Source of the DNA: Nevskia sp.
Lineage (GTDB): Bacteria; Pseudomonadota; Gammaproteobacteria; Nevskiales; Nevskiaceae
Direction: 5' to 3'
NCBI RefSeq assembly: GCF_021732705.1
Contig: NZ_JAKFUM010000022.1
Location: 1-64,000 of the forward strand
Length of the DNA stretch: 64,000 nt
In this document: positions 54,291 through 63,036 of the stretch, one piece after another
How positions within the stretch are numbered: position 1 is the stretch's first letter
Layout of the letters: each line of letters begins with the position of its first letter
Translations under genes and position numbers: made by a program
Notes under the pieces: model-generated
The model's database searches: none
Told to the model about the DNA's origin: nothing
The model's input: the letters and a program-made list of their open reading frames with translations, nothing else

Positions 54291-57200
54291 GTTCCGAAAC
54301 CGCGTCACCGCCGCCGCCGTCATCGGCGCGGTTCCGCATCGGCCGCTGGCTGTTCGGCGTCGCGATCGGCCTGATCGCGTTCGTCGTGGCGCTGCTGGTG
54401 TTCGTGGCCGGCACCGAGCGCGGCCTGCGGTTCGGGCTGGCGCAGGCGGAAGCGCTGAGCGGCGGCCTGATCCGCGTCGGCAGCGCCAGCGGCCATCTGC
54501 TCGGCACGCTCGATCTGCGCGATGTCCGCTACACCGGCAGCGACGGGACCCTCGTCACCATCCGTCGCGTGCACCTGAAGCACCAGCCATCGGCGCTGCT
54601 GGCGCGGCGGCTGCACGTCGAGGAACTGCGGGTCGACACGCTCGACGTGACGCCGGGGCCGTCGAAGCCGCCGACCACGCCGCCGACGCCGACCACCCTG
54701 CCGGTGCGGCTGCCGCTCGACATCCGCATCGATGCGCTGACCCTGGACGCCTTCACCCTGCATCCGTCGCCGCCGGCGGCCGGTGCGGACGCGGCTGCGA
54801 CAGCCGGCGAGCCGTTCGTGATCGCGCACGCCGAGTTCGCCGGCCAGTGGTTCGGCGACACGATCACGGTCGATCGGCTCGACACCGCGCTGGCGCTGAC
54901 CGGCCCGATCGCCGCGGTGGCCAAGGCCCGGATGCGGCAGCAGGCGATCGATTTCGAGTCGCTGCAGGTCAAGGGTCCCGGCGAGATCGCCGCGCAGGGC
55001 CGCTTCGGCTTCGAAGCGGTGGCCAGCGACCTGAAGCTGACGTGGACCGGCCTGCGCTGGCCGTTCGTGCCGGTCGACGGCAAGCCGCCGCTGGCCAGCG
55101 ACCTGAACGGCACGGCGGCGATCGGCGGCGGGCTGAACGCCTATACCTTCGACATCGCGACGACCGCCGTGCTGCAGGATCAGCCGGCCCAGCTCGCCGC
55201 GAAAGGCAGCGGCAGCCTCGCCGCGGTGCATCTCGATCACTTCGGGCTCGACACGCTGGCCAGCGAGCGCGGCGGCAAGCCGCAGCCACCCGGTGCGCGC
55301 GGCAGCGTGCAGGCGGCCGGCGATGTCGCCTGGTCGCCGCAGCTGACGGCGGACCTGAAGGCCACGTTCTCGAAGCTCGATCCATCGCTGTTCGCGGCGG
55401 AGTTTCCGGGCGATCTGAACGGCCAGCTCGACAGCCAGACGGCGATGACCGGCGGCGAGCCGGAAGTCACGTTCACTGCGGAGCTGAGCGACTCCTCGAT
55501 CCGCGGCAAGCCGTTCTCGCTGAACGTGGCCGGCACCGCCGGCGCGCGCGACGTGAAGCTGCAGGACCTGCTGCTGAAAGCCGGCAAGGGCAGCGTGCGG
55601 GCAAAGGGCGCGGTGGTCTGGTCGCCGGCGCTGAAGGTCAATGTCGATGCCGACATCGCGAAGATCGATCCGGCGCAGTTCGTGCCGGAATGGCCGGGCG
55701 ATCTGAACGGCCGCATCGTCGTCACCACCGACGCCGCCGACAACAGCCCGATCGTCGCCGATGCGGTGATCGAGAACTCGCGGCTGCGCGGCTATCCGCT
55801 GAAGCTGGCGGCGCTTGCCGATGTCGCGGGCGAGGTGGTGACGATCGAACGCCTGCGGCTCGAGTCCGGCGCGACCAAGGTGACCGCCAGCGGGCAGGCA
55901 AGCCCGCCGTTCGCGCTGAAGGGCGCGTTCGACAGCCCGAACCTCGGCGCGCTGCTGCCGGAACTGGGCGGCCGCGCGGCGTTCACCTTTGCGCTCGACG
56001 GCACGCTGGAGCAGCCGCATCTGGTGACGCAGGGCGAGGCCGGCGCGCTGCGCTACGGCGACCTGCGTGCGCAGCGCTTGAGCTGGAATGCCGATGTCGA
56101 TCCGATGGTCGATTCCAAGATCGCGGTCGATCTGGCCAAGGCCGACGCCGGGCTGCAGATCGATCTGGTCAAGCTGCGGATGACCGGGCTCGAGGTCTAC
56201 CACCGGCTGGAACTCGAGGCCGACACCGAGCGCGGCAAGGCCAATCTGGCCCTGCAGGGCGGCTACGACCGCGTGCGCAACGAGTGGGGCGGCGAGCTCG
56301 CCGCGCTGGGTCTGGCGCCGAGCAAGCTGACCGCGTGGGCGCTGGCCAAGCCGGCCGGCATCCTGATCGGCCAGAAGCGCCGCGCGCTGGAATCCGCCTG
56401 CCTGACCGGCAGCGGCGGCGAGGCCTGTTTCCAGCTGGAGCAGAACGTGCTGGCCGATGGCGCGCGCGTCGGCTGGAACATCAAGAAGCTGCTGATCGCG
56501 ACCTTGCAGCCGCTGCTCGACCCGCAGATGAAGGTCGCCGGCAGTCTCGATGGCGAAGGCTTCGTCAACTTCACCGGCGGCGACGTGGCGCAGGCGCAGG
56601 CCGCGCTGAACCTGCGCGAGGCCTCGGTCGAAGTGCCGGATGCGCCGGTGCTGCGGCTGGATGTCGGCAGCCTGCGCGCGAACCAGTCTGCCGACGGCCT
56701 GCTGACCACGACCCTGGAACTGCGCGCGGCGCAGACCGCGATCACGGCCGACGTGGCCGCCGCACCCGGCCCGAGTTTCATGGAGCGTGCGCTCAGCGGC
56801 CGGATCGGGCTGGATGCGCCGAGTCTCGCGTTCCTCGAACCGCTGCTGCCGGCGCTGAACAAGCTCGACGGCAAGCTGAACGGCGCGTTCGGCGTCAGCG
56901 GCACGCCGGCGGCGCCGCGCCTGAATGGCGACGTGAAGCTGCGCGACGGTCAGGCGCGGCTGGTCGTGGCCGGCATCGACCTGAAGGAGGTCACGCTCGA
57001 TCTGAACGGCGCCGGCGACGACCCGCTGAAACTGACCGGCAGCGCGAAATCCGGCACCGGTGCGCTGGCCATCGCCGGCACCATCGACCCGTATGCCCGG
57101 CCGATCCGCGCCGACATCACCGTGAAGGGCGACGAATTCCAGGCGATGAACACGCCGCAGGCCCGCGCCTGGATTTCGCCGGACTTGCGTCTGGTGCGCG

Positions 57201-58282
57201 ACCTCGAAGGCCTGACCCTGAGCGGCACGCTTCAGGTGCCGCGTGCCGACATCACGCCGAAAGGCCTCGGCGGCGGCGGTGTCGATGTCAGCGGCGATCA
57301 GGTGCTGATCGGCGTCGAGCTGCCGCCGAAGGAGCCCCCGCTGAAGGTGTTCGTCGCGCTGAAGCTGGCGCTCGGCAAGGCCGTGCAGATCGAGGGCTTC
57401 GGCCTCAAGACGCGGATCGAGGGTGCCGTGACCCTGACCCAGCAGCCGGCGCGCGACGCGCTCGCCAACGGCGAGCTGCGCCTGATCGATGGCCGCTACA
57501 AGGCCTACGGGCAGGATCTGAACATCGAGACCGGGCGGCTGCTGTTCAGCGGCGGCTCGGTGACGACCCCGGCGGTGGACCTGTACGCCACGCGCAAGCC
57601 GCGCGAGGACATCACCGTCGGCGTGCGCGTGCGCGGCACGCTGGCGAAGCCGACGCTGACCCTGCAATCGAGCCCGAACCTGCCGCGCGAGCAGCAGCTG
57701 AGCTGGCTGGTGCTCGGCCGTTCGCTCGAAACCAGCTCGACGCAGGACCGCAGCCTGGTGTCGAGCGCTGCACTGAGCCTCGGCCTTGGCGGCGGCGACT
57801 ACGTGGCCGGCCTGCTCGGCAAGAAGATCGGGCTGGATCAGCTGTCGGTCGGCGGTGCCGCCGGCAGCGGTTCCGAAGTGGCGGCGAACGCGCAGAGCAT
57901 CAGCGGTGCCCAGAGCGCCGGTGCCGGTGTCGATGCCGGCGCGCAGGCGGCGCAGCTGACGCTCGGCAAGTACCTGACGCCGCGGCTGTTCGTCAGCTAC
58001 GGCATCAGCCTGTTCCAGGATGGCTACACGTTCCGGATGCTGTACACGCTCGGCCGCGGCTTCAAGCTGTCGACCGAAAGCGGCACCGCGAGCGGCGGCG
58101 ATGTCATCTACACGACCGAGCGCGGCAAGAAGGCGCCCGGCACCGTCGTCAAGCCGGGTGTCGACGCCGCACCACAGGCCGGCCCGGCCCCGGACCCGAC
58201 GCGCACGCCGGACGCGATTCCGGCGCCGGAACCGGTGACCGATCCGGATGCCCTGCCGGTGGCACCGAAGGCCGTGCCGTGA
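54287..58282 (+). CDS. tamB: Translocation and assembly module inner-membrane protein TamB
   Basis: 1331 residues from a GTG at 54287 inside the tamA stop region. An N-terminal transmembrane helix (LFGVAIGLIAFVVALLVFVA), a long beta-helical groove made of repeated AsmA-like units (GDLNGQLDSQTAMTGGEPE, GDLNGRIVVTTDAADNSP and others) and the conserved C-terminal DUF490 end (SYGISLFQDGYTFRMLYTLG). A Pro/Asp-rich tail of about 50 residues follows the normal end. TamB bridges the inner membrane to TamA. Very long open frames on the opposite strand are by-products of codon bias. Confidence 0.94.
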   Translation: MSSETASPPPPSSARFRIGRWLFGVAIGLIAFVVALLVFVAGTERGLRFGLAQAEALSGGLIRVGSASGHLLGTLDLRDVRYTGSDGTLVTIRRVHLKHQPSALLARRLHVEELRVDTLDVTPGPSKPPTTPPTPTTLPVRLPLDIRIDALTLDAFTLHPSPPAAGADAAATAGEPFVIAHAEFAGQWFGDTITVDRLDTALALTGPIAAVAKARMRQQAIDFESLQVKGPGEIAAQGRFGFEAVASDLKLTWTGLRWPFVPVDGKPPLASDLNGTAAIGGGLNAYTFDIATTAVLQDQPAQLAAKGSGSLAAVHLDHFGLDTLASERGGKPQPPGARGSVQAAGDVAWSPQLTADLKATFSKLDPSLFAAEFPGDLNGQLDSQTAMTGGEPEVTFTAELSDSSIRGKPFSLNVAGTAGARDVKLQDLLLKAGKGSVRAKGAVVWSPALKVNVDADIAKIDPAQFVPEWPGDLNGRIVVTTDAADNSPIVADAVIENSRLRGYPLKLAALADVAGEVVTIERLRLESGATKVTASGQASPPFALKGAFDSPNLGALLPELGGRAAFTFALDGTLEQPHLVTQGEAGALRYGDLRAQRLSWNADVDPMVDSKIAVDLAKADAGLQIDLVKLRMTGLEVYHRLELEADTERGKANLALQGGYDRVRNEWGGELAALGLAPSKLTAWALAKPAGILIGQKRRALESACLTGSGGEACFQLEQNVLADGARVGWNIKKLLIATLQPLLDPQMKVAGSLDGEGFVNFTGGDVAQAQAALNLREASVEVPDAPVLRLDVGSLRANQSADGLLTTTLELRAAQTAITADVAAAPGPSFMERALSGRIGLDAPSLAFLEPLLPALNKLDGKLNGAFGVSGTPAAPRLNGDVKLRDGQARLVVAGIDLKEVTLDLNGAGDDPLKLTGSAKSGTGALAIAGTIDPYARPIRADITVKGDEFQAMNTPQARAWISPDLRLVRDLEGLTLSGTLQVPRADITPKGLGGGGVDVSGDQVLIGVELPPKEPPLKVFVALKLALGKAVQIEGFGLKTRIEGAVTLTQQPARDALANGELRLIDGRYKAYGQDLNIETGRLLFSGGSVTTPAVDLYATRKPREDITVGVRVRGTLAKPTLTLQSSPNLPREQQLSWLVLGRSLETSSTQDRSLVSSAALSLGLGGGDYVAGLLGKKIGLDQLSVGGAAGSGSEVAANAQSISGAQSAGAGVDAGAQAAQLTLGKYLTPRLFVSYGISLFQDGYTFRMLYTLGRGFKLSTESGTASGGDVIYTTERGKKAPGTVVKPGVDAAPQAGPAPDPTRTPDAIPAPEPVTDPDALPVAPKAVP

Positions 58283-58289
58283 CCGCGGC

Positions 58290-59516
58290 TCAGGCCGGCT
58301 GCGGCGTTGGCAGCGTTGCCGGCAGCTTGGCCTCGCGTACCGGCAGGCAGAACGCGGCGGCGATCAGCGCCAGCACCAGGTCGGCGATCCACATCCACGC
58401 GTAGTCGCCGAAGCGGCTGATCGCGATGCCGCCGAGCCAGGCGCCGAAGAAGCCGCCGATCTGGTGGCTGAGCAGCGTCAGCCCGAACAGGGTGCCGAGA
58501 TGGCGCGTGCCGAACAGCTTGTCGACGAGGCCCGCCGTCGGCGGCACCGTGGCCAGCCAGGTGAAGCCGAGCGCGGCGGCGAAGGCGTAGAACGTCCACG
58601 CGGTGCGCGGCAGCAGCAGGAACAGGCCGATGAACAGCGCCCGCGCGGCATAGACCGCGGCCAGCACCGTCTTCATCCGCATCCGCTGGCCGAGGGCACC
58701 GGCGGTCAGGCTGCCGGCGATGTTGAACAGGCCGATCAGCGCCAGCGAGGTCGCCGACACCCCGGCCGGCAGGCCACACAGCGCGACCTCGCCCGGCAGG
58801 TGCGTGACCAGAAACGCGATGTGCAGGCCGCAGGTGAAGAAGCCGAGATGCAGCAGCCAGTAGCTGCGATCGCGCAGCGCGATGGCGATCTGTTCGGACA
58901 GCGTGATCGGCGCCGGCCCGCCGGCCGGCTCGGGAAGCGCGGGGCCGCCGAGCGCTCGGGCCAGCGGCAAGGCCAGCAAGGTGCTCGCCGCCATCGACCA
59001 GAGGGCCGCGACCCAGCCGAATGCCGCGATCAGCGCCTGCACGATCGGCGCGAACGCGAACTGCCCGAACGAGCCGCCGGCATTGATGAAGCCGGCCGCG
59101 AACGCCCGGCGCTCCGGCGGCAGTTGCCGGGATGTGGCGCCGATCAGGATCGAGAACGCGCCGGCCCCGGCGCCGGCCGCGCTCATCACGCCGAGCCCGA
59201 GGGTCAGCCCGAATTCCGATGGGAACAGCGCCGCCACGCCGAGGCCCGCGGCCATCAGCAGACTGCCCCAGACCACGACGGCGACCGCGCCGGCCTTGTC
59301 GGCAATCGCCCCGAACACCGGCTGCACCGCACCCCAGACGAACTGGCCGATGGCGAGCGCGAAGCTCAGCGACACCACGCCGATGCCGGTGCCGTCGACG
59401 ATCGGCCGGATCAACAGGCCGAGCGACTGCCGCGCCCCCATCGTCAGCGCGAGAATCGCGGCCGCGGACAGCATCAGCAGCCAGACGGCGCGGTTGCCGG
59501 GAGAAGACGGATTCAT
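58290..59516 (-). CDS. Major facilitator superfamily transporter
   Basis: 408 residues from ATG 59516 (MNPSSPGNRAVWLLMLSAAA). Twelve hydrophobic segments and MFS motifs: ARQSLGLLIRPIVDGTGIGV, FGAIADKAGAVAVVVWG (motif A-like) and GFINAGGSFGQFAFAPIVQA. The pattern resembles the OFA/monocarboxylate group of MFS transporters, but the substrate cannot be named. Converges with tamB, 7 bp apart. Confidence 0.88.
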   Translation of the reverse strand: MNPSSPGNRAVWLLMLSAAAILALTMGARQSLGLLIRPIVDGTGIGVVSLSFALAIGQFVWGAVQPVFGAIADKAGAVAVVVWGSLLMAAGLGVAALFPSEFGLTLGLGVMSAAGAGAGAFSILIGATSRQLPPERRAFAAGFINAGGSFGQFAFAPIVQALIAAFGWVAALWSMAASTLLALPLARALGGPALPEPAGGPAPITLSEQIAIALRDRSYWLLHLGFFTCGLHIAFLVTHLPGEVALCGLPAGVSATSLALIGLFNIAGSLTAGALGQRMRMKTVLAAVYAARALFIGLFLLLPRTAWTFYAFAAALGFTWLATVPPTAGLVDKLFGTRHLGTLFGLTLLSHQIGGFFGAWLGGIAISRFGDYAWMWIADLVLALIAAAFCLPVREAKLPATLPTPQPA

Positions 59517-59623
59517 GGGGCGCGGCGAAGGGACCGTGGGTGGCGAAATGCTAGCGCACGGCGGCTGTCCCGAACCCGAGCGGCGCGTGACGTCGGCGGC
59601 GGCGGCGAATCCGCAAGGTCCCG

Positions 59624-61345
59624 TCAGCGTTTCAGGAACGCTTTCAGATCGGCCAGCGTGTTGGCTTCGCGCGTCGGCTTGTCGGTGCGCCAGCGAGCGA
59701 TGCGAGGGAAGCGCAGCGCGATGCCGGCCTTGTGCCGGGTGCTGGCCTGAATGCCTTCGAACGCGATCTCGAACACCTGCCCGACCTCGGCGTTCGCCGC
59801 GACGCTGCGCACCGGCCCGAACTTCTCGCGCGTGTGCTGCTTGATCCAGTGATCCATCTTGTTCAGCTCGGCATCGGTCAGGCCGGAATAGGCCTTGGCC
59901 ACCGGCAGCAGCAGGCCTTCGCCGGGGTTCGGGCCTTCCCAGACGCCGAGCGTGTAGTCGGTGTACAGGTTGGCGCGGCGCCCATGGCCGGCCTGCGCGT
60001 AGACCAGCACGCAGTCGATGGTCATCGCCGCAAGCTTCCATTTCCACCACGCGCCGCGCTTGCGGCCGGTCTGGTAGCCGGAATCGAGCGACTTCAGCAT
60101 CAGACCTTCGACGCCGCGCTCGCGGGCTTCGGCTCTCGATGCAGCCAGCGCGTCCCAGCGGTCGGCGATCACCGGTTCGGACAGCTTCAGCCGTGCCGCG
60201 GCCGTCTCCGTGACGATCGCTTCAAGCTGCGCGCGCCGCTCGGCCAGCGGCCGGCTGCGCCAGTCCTCGCCTTGCCACTCGATCAGGTCGTACGCGACGA
60301 AGGCGACGGGTGCCTCGGCCAGCAGCTTCTTCCCGACGGTCTTGCGCCCGATTCGCGTCTGCAGCTTGGCGAACGTCAGCACGGCGGTGCCGTCATGCGC
60401 GAGGATTTCGCCGTCGAGCACGGTGCCGTCCGGCAGCCGCGCCGCCACGGCCTCGATTTCCGGGAAGCGGCCGTTCAGCATTTCCTCGCCGCGCGACCAC
60501 AGGAAGGTCTGCCCGGCGCGACGGATCAGCTGGCCGCGAATGCCGTCCCATTTCCACTCGGCGAGCCAGGCTTCGACCGGCCCGAGCCCGGACGGCAGGC
60601 CGGCGTCCCAGACCGCGTCCGGCGCATCCTCGATCGGGCTCGCGAGGCAGAACGGGTACGGCTGCGACGGATGGGCCTCGGCGCTGCCCGGTGCCAGCAG
60701 CGCGGCGAAGGCGTCGGCCGCGCTATTGCGATGGCACGCGAGCGAGTCGCCATCCATGGCCGGACGCTCGCGGCTGCTGCGAGCGGTGCTTGCAACGCGC
60801 AGCCACTCGCCCATCAGTCGTTGCGCGATCAGGGTTTCGTCGAGCCCGGCGTGCAAGGCCAGCGCCCGCGCCGCCAGTCCGCTGGACACGCCGACCCTGA
60901 GCGCACCCGTCAGCAGCTTGTTGAACAGGAAGCACTCGTCCAGCGGCAGTCGCGCCCAGACGTCGAGCAGCGCGGCGCGCTGCGCGTCGAGGTCGCGCTC
61001 GCGCAGGGCCAGCAGCCACGCCACCCAGTCGGCGAGCCCGCGTTCGATCATCGGCTGCGGGCGCTCGGCGCGATCGAGCAGCAGCGCCAGCGTTTCGGCC
61101 AGATCGCCGACATGCGCGTAGCACTCCTCGACGATGCCCGGTGCCAAGCCGGTCGCATCGCTGATCCAGGCGCGCAGCTGGGTTGGCGCAATCAGCCGCT
61201 TCAGCCGCTGCCCGGTCAGGAAGTACAGGCCCCAGGCCGCATCGGCGGCCGGCGCCTCGGCGAAGTACGCGCGCATCGCCTCGACCTTGGCCGAGGTGCC
61301 GCGGGTATCGTCGAGCCGGCTGTAGAGCGCGGCGAAGCGCTTCAT
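59624..61345 (-). CDS. ATP-dependent DNA ligase, LigC/D-like group, with an internal insertion
   Basis: 573 residues. N-terminal domain MKRFAALYSRLDDTRGTSAK is typical of bacterial ATP-ligases paired with an exonuclease. Catalytic Lys265 lies in AEWKWDGIRGQLI, with DGEILAHDGTAVLTFAKLQT, EGLMLKSLDSGYQTGRKRGA and WWKWKLAAMTIDCVLVYAQA as later ligase motifs. Residues about 183-206 (STARSSRERPAMDGDSLACH and following) have no counterpart in the usual pattern MGEW...SAxAF. This stretch is encoded by a palindromic repeat (60738-60771). It likely lies in the linker and may be tolerated. The gene belongs to a repair cluster with a ligase-associated exonuclease. Confidence 0.9.
   Translation of the reverse strand: MKRFAALYSRLDDTRGTSAKVEAMRAYFAEAPAADAAWGLYFLTGQRLKRLIAPTQLRAWISDATGLAPGIVEECYAHVGDLAETLALLLDRAERPQPMIERGLADWVAWLLALRERDLDAQRAALLDVWARLPLDECFLFNKLLTGALRVGVSSGLAARALALHAGLDETLIAQRLMGEWLRVASTARSSRERPAMDGDSLACHRNSAADAFAALLAPGSAEAHPSQPYPFCLASPIEDAPDAVWDAGLPSGLGPVEAWLAEWKWDGIRGQLIRRAGQTFLWSRGEEMLNGRFPEIEAVAARLPDGTVLDGEILAHDGTAVLTFAKLQTRIGRKTVGKKLLAEAPVAFVAYDLIEWQGEDWRSRPLAERRAQLEAIVTETAAARLKLSEPVIADRWDALAASRAEARERGVEGLMLKSLDSGYQTGRKRGAWWKWKLAAMTIDCVLVYAQAGHGRRANLYTDYTLGVWEGPNPGEGLLLPVAKAYSGLTDAELNKMDHWIKQHTREKFGPVRSVAANAEVGQVFEIAFEGIQASTRHKAGIALRFPRIARWRTDKPTREANTLADLKAFLKR
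60738..60771. repeat. Palindromic repeat inside the ligase reading frame
   Basis: Nested inverted repeat: outer arms GCGAGCG (60738-60744) and CGCTCGC (60765-60771), inner arms GCCAT (60749-60753) and ATGGC (60756-60760) around CC. The core GCCATCCATGGCCGG is shared with the palindrome at 62934-62955. The element is in frame and adds about 20 codons to the ligase. Confidence 0.65.
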
Positions 61346-61363
61346 CGTCGAAGCCGCGCCGGC

Positions 61364-61759
61364 TCAGTCGTCGCCGAAGCGCGGCAGGCCGTCATCGCCG
61401 CTCGTGTCCCAGTCGGCCTTGGCACTCAGCAGGTAGTGATAGTCCGGCGTGCGGCCGGCTGGCGCATCGAGCGAGCCCAGACGGATGCGGACCAGATCCG
61501 GATAGGACGCCGATTCGCTGTAGACCGGCGAGCCGCAGTTCGAACAGAACCAGCGCTGCTTGCCGGGGCTGGAGGCATAGGCCTTCAGCGCCTCGACGCC
61601 GGCGAGCAGCCGGAACTCGCTGCGCGGCACGGGGGCGTTCGCGGCAAACGCGGTGCCCGACGCCCGACGGCACATCGAGCAGTGGCACAGCCCGATACGC
61701 GACACGGGCTGATCGAATTCGTAGCGGATGGTTCCGCAGAGGCAGGCGCCAGTGGGCAT
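61364..61759 (-). CDS. GFA-domain (glutathione-dependent formaldehyde-activating-like) protein
   Basis: 131 residues. Zinc-binding Cys clusters of the GFA/CENP-V fold: GACLCGTIRYEFD, LCHCSMCRRASGTAFAANAP and FCSNCGSPVYSES. Family members bind two zinc ions; only some act on S-hydroxymethylglutathione, so the name does not define the activity. The gene is placed between the exonuclease and ligase genes, which in many bacteria are adjacent. Confidence 0.88.
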   Translation of the reverse strand: MPTGACLCGTIRYEFDQPVSRIGLCHCSMCRRASGTAFAANAPVPRSEFRLLAGVEALKAYASSPGKQRWFCSNCGSPVYSESASYPDLVRIRLGSLDAPAGRTPDYHYLLSAKADWDTSGDDGLPRFGDD

Positions 61760-61816
61760 CGCAGGTCTCGGGATCAGGTGGGTCCGATGCGGCGCGGCCG
61801 CCGCAGGAGCGGGATG

Positions 61817-62908
61817 TTATTCGCTGCCGGTGCCGCCGGCATCGGCTTCGGCAACGGCGGCGTCCGGGCTTTCGGCGGCATCCGGGACTTCGGCATCGGT
61901 CGCTGCCCCACCTTCCCCTTCGAACTTCGTCGCCAGCATCGACGCCTCGATGCCGCGCGCGGTCAGGTGTTCGATCAGGGCGTCGCCGTGGCCGTGGGTG
62001 ACCAGCACGCGCCGCGCTCCGGTGTCGTCGATGGTGCGCAGCAGCGAGTCCCAGTCGGCATGGTCGCTCAACACGAAGCCACGGTCGTACGCGGCGCGGC
62101 GCTTGCCGCCGCGCACGCGCATCCAGCCGCTGGCGAAACCGGTCGAATACGGGTGGAAGCGCTTCATCCACGGCGTGCCGCCAGCGCCCGGCGGGGCCAG
62201 CACCAGTTCGCCGGCGAACGGGGTCCCCTTCTTGATGTTGGCGATGGTCTCGGTCGGCAGCATGCGGATGCCGGCGTCGCGGTAGACCTTGATCAGCCCC
62301 GGCATCGCGCCGTGGACGAAGACGCGCTCGTCGGTCAGCTGTGCCAGTTCGGCCAGCAGGCGCTGGGCCTTGCCGAGCGAGTAGCAGAACAGCACGGCAG
62401 TCTGGCCGTCGCGCTTGCAGGCCTGCCACCAGTCGAGGATTTCGACGGCGGTGTCGCGGGTGTCGGTCCAGCGGTAGATCGGCAGCGCGAACGTCGCTTC
62501 GGTGATCCAGGTGTCGCAGCGGAACGGCTCGAACGGATCGCAGCTCGGGTCCGGATCGCGCTTGAAATCACCGGACACGCCCCAGACCCGGCCGTCGTCA
62601 TGCTCGATGCGGACCTGTGCGGAGCCCAGCACGTGGCCGGCCGAGTGCAGCGACACGGTGACGTCGTTGAAGCGCAGGCGCTCGCCATAGGCCAGCGGCG
62701 TGATCGCGGCCTGCCGGCCGAGGCGTTCGCGCAGCAGGCCGAGCCCGCGCGCCGCCCCCCAGTAGTGCGCGCTGCCGCTGCGGGCATGGTCGGCGTGGGC
62801 GTGCGTGATCACCGCTTTCGGCACGCCGCGCCACGGGTCGATGTGAAAATCGCCGTGCGGGCAGTACAGGCCCTCCGGCCGCACGATGACGAGATCGTTT
62901 TCCCTCAT
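61817..62908 (-). CDS. Ligase-associated DNA exonuclease, metallo-beta-lactamase fold
   Basis: 363 residues from ATG 62908 (MRENDLVIVRPEGLYCPHGD). The HxHxDH motif is THAHADHARSG, with SLHSAGHVLGSAQVRIE, VSGDFKRDPDPSCDPFEP, FCYSLGKAQRLLAEL and LSDHADWDSLLR as later metal-site motifs, followed by VTHGHGD. This is the exonuclease often paired with an ATP-dependent DNA ligase, thought to act in repair. The C-terminal 35 residues are acidic and Ala-rich. Its ATG overlaps the stop of a short upstream frame (ATGA). Confidence 0.92.
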   Translation of the reverse strand: MRENDLVIVRPEGLYCPHGDFHIDPWRGVPKAVITHAHADHARSGSAHYWGAARGLGLLRERLGRQAAITPLAYGERLRFNDVTVSLHSAGHVLGSAQVRIEHDDGRVWGVSGDFKRDPDPSCDPFEPFRCDTWITEATFALPIYRWTDTRDTAVEILDWWQACKRDGQTAVLFCYSLGKAQRLLAELAQLTDERVFVHGAMPGLIKVYRDAGIRMLPTETIANIKKGTPFAGELVLAPPGAGGTPWMKRFHPYSTGFASGWMRVRGGKRRAAYDRGFVLSDHADWDSLLRTIDDTGARRVLVTHGHGDALIEHLTARGIEASMLATKFEGEGGAATDAEVPDAAESPDAAVAEADAGGTGSE

Positions 62909-63036
62909 GGAAGCGTCCCTGCGGCAGTGCCCGGCCCGGCCATCCATGGCCGGGCGCGCTCCGGCGGCGAGCCGTGCTCGCCGACAACACCGTCGCGCCC
63001 TTCCGGCCGCACGATGACGAGATCGTCCGGCCTCAT
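62905..63036 (-). CDS. 43-codon frame whose start duplicates the exonuclease gene start
   Basis: From ATG 63036 to TGA 62905-62907 the frame begins MRPDDLVIVRPEG, nearly the same as MRENDLVIVRPEG of the exonuclease, then continues with unrelated residues. The ATG overlaps the waaA stop (TCA/CAT at 63033-63036) and the TGA overlaps the exonuclease ATG. It looks like a partial duplication of the gene start that now couples waaA and exonuclease translation. Whether the peptide is stable is unknown. Confidence 0.45.
   Translation of the reverse strand: MRPDDLVIVRPEGRDGVVGEHGSPPERARPWMAGPGTAAGTLP
62934..62955. repeat. Perfect palindrome upstream of the exonuclease gene
   Basis: Arms GCCCGGCCAT (62934-62943) and ATGGCCGGGC (62946-62955) around CC, a perfect 10-bp inverted repeat. 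It shares its core with the element in the ligase gene (60738-60771). It lies in the 124-bp stretch between the waaA end and the exonuclease start. It may be a REP-like element. Confidence 0.65.

Noticed and set aside
54320-57667. An 1115-codon open frame opposite tamB
   Set aside because: It lies fully within tamB on the other strand, has low-complexity Arg/Gln/Ala-rich translation, and results from G/C-biased codons.
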